NCBI RefSeq assembly: GCF_000046705.1
Contig: NC_005956.1
Coordinates: 1,709,001 to 1,773,000 of the forward strand
Length of the DNA stretch: 64,000 nt
Direction of reading: 5' to 3'
From: Bartonella henselae str. Houston-1
GTDB lineage: Bacteria > Pseudomonadota > Alphaproteobacteria > Rhizobiales > Rhizobiaceae
Part shown: one piece after another, positions 59,572 through 64,000 of the stretch
Numbering within the stretch: position 1 is the first letter of the stretch
Layout of the letters: every line of letters starts with the position of its first letter
Notes under the pieces: generated by a model
The model's input: only the letters and a program-made list of their open reading frames with translations
Database searches by the model: none
What the model was told of the DNA's origin: nothing
Position numbers and translations under genes: made by a program

Positions 59572-61794
59572 TTAAAGAAAACTTTGTGGATCAATATCAA
59601 TTTGAACCCGAACGGAAGAAGGTATTTTGGGTGCATTTGCAAGCATCGCGCGAATAAAGCCTTGTATATCAAAAGAACGTTGCCCTTGCAGCAAAAGCCG
59701 AAAACGATAACGCCCTCGAATAAGAGCCAGTGGAGCTTCCGCGGGGCCCATCAAAGAGATATTTTTTTCACCTGGTGCAACTTGGCGCAACACTCGTGCG
59801 TAATGTTCTGCCGCTTGGCGTTTTTCTGAAGACACAATCAAAGAGGCAAGACGCCCATAAGGCGGAAGATGATAATGTTCACGCATGGCAATCTCATAGG
59901 TGTAAAAATCCTCACTTTTTTGCGAAAGCAAAGCTTTTATCACCGGATGATCAGGTTGATAGGTTTGCAAGAGACCTAAACTTTCCAACCCCATACGCCC
60001 TGCTCTTCCTGTGACCTGCGACAAAAGCTGAAAGGTACGCTCTCCCGCCCGTAAATCGCCATTTGCAAGCCCAAGATCTGCATCAATCACCCCAACCAGA
60101 GAAAGCCCAGGAAAATGGTGTCCTTTCGCAACAAGCTGCGTTCCGATAAGAATATCAACATCACCTTTTGCAATTGCTTCCAATTCACGACGCAATTGAC
60201 CAATCCCCCCTTTGAGATCCGTTGACAAAATCAATTGTCGCGCCTGTGGAAAAAGCGTCCGTGTTTCTTCCGCAATTCTTTCCACGCCAGGTCCACAAGC
60301 GACAAGATGATCGAGAGTCCCACATTCAGGACAAGCTTCCGGAAGAGACTGATGATATCCACAATGATGGCATTTAAGCTGCCCTTGCGCGCGATGCTCA
60401 ACCAACCAACTCGAACAATCGCTACAATGAAAACGATGACCACAAACCCGGCATAAAGTTAAAGGCGCATAGCCACGACGATTAAGAAAAAGGAGAGCTT
60501 GTTCGCCTTTTTCGAGTGTTTGTTTTAAAGCCTCTTCAAGAGCAAAGGAAATAAAACGCCCCTTTTGCACACCTCCTTGACGCATATCAACCACCCGCAA
60601 CCGTGGAAGTGCTGCTTCTTTAAAACGTGATGGCAAATGCACCTTTTGATAACGTCCTCTTAAAACATTTGCCTGGCTCTCAATCGACGGTGTTGCTGAG
60701 GATAAAATAACAGGAAAATGCTCAAAAGAGCCGCGTGCAACCGCCATATCACGTGCATGATAAAAAATACGCTCTTCTTGTTTATAAGCACCATCATGTT
60801 CTTCATCGACAACAATCAACCCAAGTTCATGAAAAGGGAGAAAAAGTGCTGAACGTGCTCCAGCCACAACCCGCACCCGTCCTTCTGCCACCTGCCGCCA
60901 TATACGTTCCCGACGACGTGGTGCCAAATCGGAATGCCATTCTGCCGCGGCTACTCCAAAACGCGCATGAAAACGATCTAAAAATTGTTGTGTTAAAGCA
61001 ATTTCTGGCAATAAAATCAAAACCTGTTTGCCCTCTATAAGCGCTTGGGCAACTGCTTCAAAATACACTTCCGTCTTTCCTGACCCCGTCACACCATCAA
61101 GCAGAAAAACTTGAAATTGTGCAGACACGACACCTTCCCGCAAAAGCCGCGCAGCCTCACTCTGTTCTCCCTCCAACACCGGCGGATCAAAATCCGGATC
61201 AGGCAGCGCCACAAGCGCAGATGGCGGCATCATAACCTCTTCAAAAACTCCAAGCGATTTTAACCCTTCAACGACAGAAACAGAAGTTCCTGCCGCATGT
61301 GCAAGACCAGAACGTGTCCAAACCTCACCATCGCGCGCCAATTCTAAAACCCTTAGGCGTGCTGGTGTTAAACGCCCTACTTCCCCCCCACAATACCGCA
61401 AGCCTGGCATTTGTGCTTCTGGTTCTAAAGCAGCCGGCACAGACAAAACCAATCGTGCCACAAGACCAAAAGGAGCCATTGTGTATCGACTCACAAAACG
61501 CAAGAATGCAATCATCTCTGTCTTTAATGGTGGGCAGTCAAAAACATGGAGGAGAACACGGAGTTTGTCATGCGCCACCGGTGCAGAACTTTGCCTATCT
61601 TTTGCCGTCTGCTCTCCAATGCCAACGACAAAACCACAAACTTGTCGCCCCATCACTGGAACACGAACAAAAGAACCAACTTCACACTCCATAGAAGAAG
61701 GAACTTCATAACTATAAGCATGCGCAACAGGAAGAGGCACCAAGACCGAAACAATCTTTTTCTCTCTCTCACCCTCTGTCATATTCGACTTCAT
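59572..61794 (-). CDS. priA: primosomal helicase PriA
   Basis: PriA restarts collapsed replication forks by binding branched DNA and loading the primosome. The 740-residue protein has the 3'-DNA-binding and winged-helix domains (1-200), Walker A GVTGSGKT at 234-241, the DEEHD box, a zinc region with CRVCGHRFHCSDC and CHHCGYHQSLPEACPECG, and the helicase motif GTQLVAKGHHFPGLSLVGV with VTGRAGR. ATG at 61794 is used; a second ATG four codons later is possible. Complete, with a decayed duplicate of its 3' end downstream. Confidence 0.95.
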   Translation of the reverse strand: MKSNMTEGEREKKIVSVLVPLPVAHAYSYEVPSSMECEVGSFVRVPVMGRQVCGFVVGIGEQTAKDRQSSAPVAHDKLRVLLHVFDCPPLKTEMIAFLRFVSRYTMAPFGLVARLVLSVPAALEPEAQMPGLRYCGGEVGRLTPARLRVLELARDGEVWTRSGLAHAAGTSVSVVEGLKSLGVFEEVMMPPSALVALPDPDFDPPVLEGEQSEAARLLREGVVSAQFQVFLLDGVTGSGKTEVYFEAVAQALIEGKQVLILLPEIALTQQFLDRFHARFGVAAAEWHSDLAPRRRERIWRQVAEGRVRVVAGARSALFLPFHELGLIVVDEEHDGAYKQEERIFYHARDMAVARGSFEHFPVILSSATPSIESQANVLRGRYQKVHLPSRFKEAALPRLRVVDMRQGGVQKGRFISFALEEALKQTLEKGEQALLFLNRRGYAPLTLCRVCGHRFHCSDCSSWLVEHRAQGQLKCHHCGYHQSLPEACPECGTLDHLVACGPGVERIAEETRTLFPQARQLILSTDLKGGIGQLRRELEAIAKGDVDILIGTQLVAKGHHFPGLSLVGVIDADLGLANGDLRAGERTFQLLSQVTGRAGRMGLESLGLLQTYQPDHPVIKALLSQKSEDFYTYEIAMREHYHLPPYGRLASLIVSSEKRQAAEHYARVLRQVAPGEKNISLMGPAEAPLALIRGRYRFRLLLQGQRSFDIQGFIRAMLANAPKIPSSVRVQIDIDPQSFL

Positions 61795-62567
61795 CTTTTA
61801 TACCAACTCTTCCTAGTCCCCTTCTATATCAGCTCTGTCCTTGCACTTCTATTTTTGAAAAATCATCCGTTGTGCCCCCCCTCTTTTGCATAGCTTATCA
61901 TTCTCCCCGTCAACAACGCCCCATCAAAACACCTTGGCAATCTTGTACATTTTTAACACACCCCCCTTCAACACAACTTTATCAAAACAAAATATGCAAC
62001 TTTTCTCCTCCATTAAGAGATGCCCCTAATAATCCCACACATGTAATCCAATGATAAAACAAGATGTGATCTTTAAACGTATGCAATTTATGTTATCGAC
62101 AATTTTAAAACGATTGCATCTAACTGTGACTATCTGAGTTTATGAAACATATTACGAAGAAATCTGCTATGCATTTCATTTGAACGTTTAAATATGTCAT
62201 AAGATTTGCATGATGATTTGCTTTTCATGGTCTTTTCACAAGACAATCTTTTATAAAAAATGGTCAATTGAATCGAGCATAAAAGTGTGGATTCTAAAGG
62301 GAGTTATATAAAATAAATGCATATAATCTATTGGCTTTAATTATATATAATGTGATTCACAAACAGAAACGCGAGCTAGCATTATAAACAAACCCCTCAT
62401 ACAATTTAGCCTCTTTCCAATGCCGAATTTTTTTCCTTTTTTCCGACTTACCATATGAGAGTACAATGCTTCCTCTTGCTTTTGCCATAAACAATAGCGC
62501 ATAACCAAAAAAGGATAAAACATCACAAGCTTTAAAATGAATAAGCGAAAAACTAAGGAGATGGGAG
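61795..62567. other. divergent spacer between priA and tal
   Basis: About 770 bp. The left third is C/T-rich on the plus strand; the rest is AT-rich. No gene, RNA or repeat was recognised. It must hold the promoters of priA and tal. Confidence 0.45.
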
Positions 62568-63224
62568 ATGAAATTTTTTGTGGATAGCGCCAATATTGAA
62601 GAGATCCAAGAATTACAAAATTTAAACCTTGTTGATGGTGTGACCACCAATCCCTCACTCATCTTAAAATCAGGACGCAATATTCTTGAAGTGACAAAAG
62701 AAATCTGTACCCTCGTGGTGCATGGACCTGTTTCCGCAGAAGTTGCAGCAACGGAATTTGAAGACATCATGAAAGAAGCAGCTGTTTTAGCAAATATTGC
62801 TGACAATATTTGCATCAAGCTTCCCTTAACCTTTGATGGATTAAAAGCCTGTAAAGCTCTGACAGCGCAAGGATTAAAAACCAATCTCACACTTTGTTTT
62901 TCTGCCAATCAAGCCTTATTAGCCGCCAAAGCAGGCGCGACATTCATTTCACCATTTGTTGGCAGACTGGACGATTACGGAATCAATGGAAGTGATCTGC
63001 TTCATGAAATTCGCACAATTTATAACAACTACAGCTTTGAAACACAAATTTTGGCAGCTTCAATTCGCACCATTAATCACGTCAAAGAAGCAGCACTAAG
63101 TGGTGCAGATGTTGCCACCATCCCACCAACCATCTTAAAAGCGCTAATTAAACACCCCCTAACCGAGAAAGGTTTGCAAAGCTTCCTCGAAGACTGGAAA
63201 AAAACCGGACAAAATATCGCTTAA
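62568..63224 (+). CDS. tal: transaldolase, fructose-6-phosphate aldolase-like short type
   Basis: Transfers a dihydroxyacetone unit between sugar phosphates in the pentose phosphate pathway, complementing the transketolase in this window. The 218-residue TIM barrel starts [20 protein letters not shown], then GVTTNPSLI, the Schiff-base lysine at residue 84 in NICIKLPLT, and [11 protein letters not shown]. Short transaldolases of this type include both transaldolases and fructose-6-phosphate aldolases; transaldolase is more likely here. ATG preceded by AAGGAG. Convergent with lptE; the junction is duplicated. Confidence 0.93.
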   Translation: MKFFVDSANIEEIQELQNLNLVDGVTTNPSLILKSGRNILEVTKEICTLVVHGPVSAEVAATEFEDIMKEAAVLANIADNICIKLPLTFDGLKACKALTAQGLKTNLTLCFSANQALLAAKAGATFISPFVGRLDDYGINGSDLLHEIRTIYNNYSFETQILAASIRTINHVKEAALSGADVATIPPTILKALIKHPLTEKGLQSFLEDWKKTGQNIA

Positions 63225-63228
63225 CCTT

Positions 63229-63351
63229 TTGCAAGATCCCCTTGAAGCAACAAGAAAATTTGTTCAGTTGGGCTTCTCAGTGACACGCTTGTGCGCATCT
63301 TTCTCTGCCTGCAGAATTGTATATTCTTGGCGCATTCGCTCAAAAAATACA
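63229..63351 (-). pseudogene. decayed copy of the lptE 3' end
   Basis: Matches 63508-63630, the last ~40 codons of the lptE gene, in the same orientation at an offset of 279 bp (gcaagatcccc...caacaagaaaat, cacgcttgtgcgcatctttc, attcttggcgcat). It directly follows the tal stop and forms one unit with the tal ghost to its right. Confidence 0.88.
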
Positions 63352-63379
63352 CGCACTGTTCCAATACTGTTAGCATTAA

Positions 63380-63505
63380 GCGATGCAGATGTTGCCACCA
63401 TCCCACCAGCCATCTTAAAAGCGCTACGAGAACAGCTCCTAACCGATAAAGATTTGCAAATCTTCCTCGAAGATTGGAAAAAAACAAACAAAATACCACT
63501 TAGTC
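63380..63505 (+). pseudogene. decayed copy of the tal 3' end
   Basis: Encodes [20 protein letters not shown] followed by [16 protein letters not shown], matching the last ~40 residues of tal ([36 protein letters not shown]). Offset is about 280 bp. Together with 63229-63351 it shows that a ~280-bp segment spanning the convergent tal/lptE junction was duplicated in tandem. Confidence 0.88.
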
Positions 63506-64000
63506 CTTTGCAAGATCCCCTGAAAGCAACAAGAAAATCTGTTCAGCCAACTCCTCAGCCACACGCTTGTGCGCATCTTTCTCTGCTTGCAGAGTTGCAT
63601 ATTCTTGGCGCATCCTCTCAAAGGATGTGCTCATAGTTGCCATGCCGTTGGAAACAGGAACATTTTTCATATCTCTTAAGGTGTAGAATGCTTTGCTTAC
63701 CACGGTTCCAACGGAAGGTCGCCCTCTCCTCTTTTTATCGAAGTCAATCTCTATCTGGACAGATTCCCTTGTAAGTACGGAAATCTGTAATGCCAACTGA
63801 TAAACCGGAGTAGAAGGTTTACTGCCATTTCCATAAAGAAGAAAGAGCAGATGATTACGCACCATTTGACCAAAACGATCTGACGGTTCTTCAATGACAA
63901 TAGAAGCAAGTTTTTCAGAGAGTCCTAAAGAATTTTTTCCTGAAAATTCACCCGGAACAGACTCTATCGTCGAAATCTGAGACACTTGACGATAAAGTGG
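63500..64000 (-). CDS. lptE: LPS assembly lipoprotein LptE, 5' end beyond window
   Basis: LptE plugs the LptD outer-membrane channel that inserts lipopolysaccharide. The visible 166 codons run off the right edge; the frame continues upstream as PLYRQVSQIS, matching the conserved (C)GxxPLY start of mature rhizobial LptE, so the signal peptide lies outside. Family features are DRFGQMVRNHLLFLLYGNG, the TPVYQLALQISV beta strand, FERMRQEYATLQAEKDAHKR and AEQIFLLLSGDLAK. Convergent with tal. A partial copy of its 3' end lies at 63229-63351. Confidence 0.85.
   Translation of the reverse strand, partial: PLYRQVSQISTIESVPGEFSGKNSLGLSEKLASIVIEEPSDRFGQMVRNHLLFLLYGNGSKPSTPVYQLALQISVLTRESVQIEIDFDKKRRGRPSVGTVVSKAFYTLRDMKNVPVSNGMATMSTSFERMRQEYATLQAEKDAHKRVAEELAEQIFLLLSGDLAKD

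Overview
This 64 kb window looks like a Bartonella chromosome (Hyphomicrobiales, Alphaproteobacteria). It is AT-rich, has long decayed intergenic stretches, and carries rhizobial gene orders: ruvC-ruvA-ruvB; tkt-gap-pgk-fba beside a DUF4164 gene and zapA; DUF1036-pyk beside a DUF2312/GapR gene; atpHAGDC; and fdxA-carD behind a helicase-related gene. The genus call rests on remembered protein resemblance and gene order, not on a search.

Layout. 0-5.4 kb: ruvCAB (minus), an RcdA/DUF1465 protein, an OpgC-like membrane protein and a thiamine-phosphate-synthase-like protein. 5.4-9 kb: accessory stretch with a TIR-like predicted nucleotide-binding protein, a 56-bp minisatellite, an XRE regulator, a lone TrbH-like lipoprotein and a dead higA-like gene. 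9-15 kb: Sel1-repeat protein, efp, an inositol-monophosphatase-like gene, an ABC exporter and rpmE. 17-28.6 kb: central carbon metabolism (class I aldolase, pgk, gap, tkt, pyk) with a DUF4164 protein and zapA. 28.8-31.8 kb: gapR-like gene, then an integrase graveyard and a broken rimJ-type acetyltransferase. 32-42 kb: ABC-F ATPase, glycine-zipper lipoprotein, thiamine pyrophosphokinase, M48 metalloprotease, rpoH, a helicase remnant lacking its motor domain, fdxA, carD, rpmF. 42.5-44.4 kb: ispA followed by two dead tandem copies of its 3' part. 44.6-47.7 kb: very AT-rich decayed cluster (MFS exporter, ThiF/MccB-like E1 enzyme, ClpA/B-like AAA+ ATPase) resembling a degraded microcin-C-type peptide-nucleotide locus. 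48.5-64 kb: ispG, a small membrane protein, an EmrB/EmrA pair, the F1 ATP synthase operon, a pure 46-unit hexanucleotide repeat, priA, a transaldolase, and an lptE running off the right edge.

The most striking window-wide pattern is that many housekeeping genes are followed, in the same orientation, by a shorter decayed copy of their own end (rcdA, rpmE, fba, pyk twice, the ABC-F gene, rpoH, ispA twice, emrA, priA, tal/lptE; pgk shows it at its 5' end). Spacings are about 165-775 bp. In the ispA and pyk arrays some tracts are almost identical to the live gene while flanking parts are strongly diverged, which suggests gene conversion between gene and ghost. A separate dispersed repeat family of at least five copies is linked to the integrase remnants.

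Limits: everything was read by eye. Identity levels, domain calls and species were not tested by alignment software, and no tRNA, rRNA or CRISPR array was recognised.
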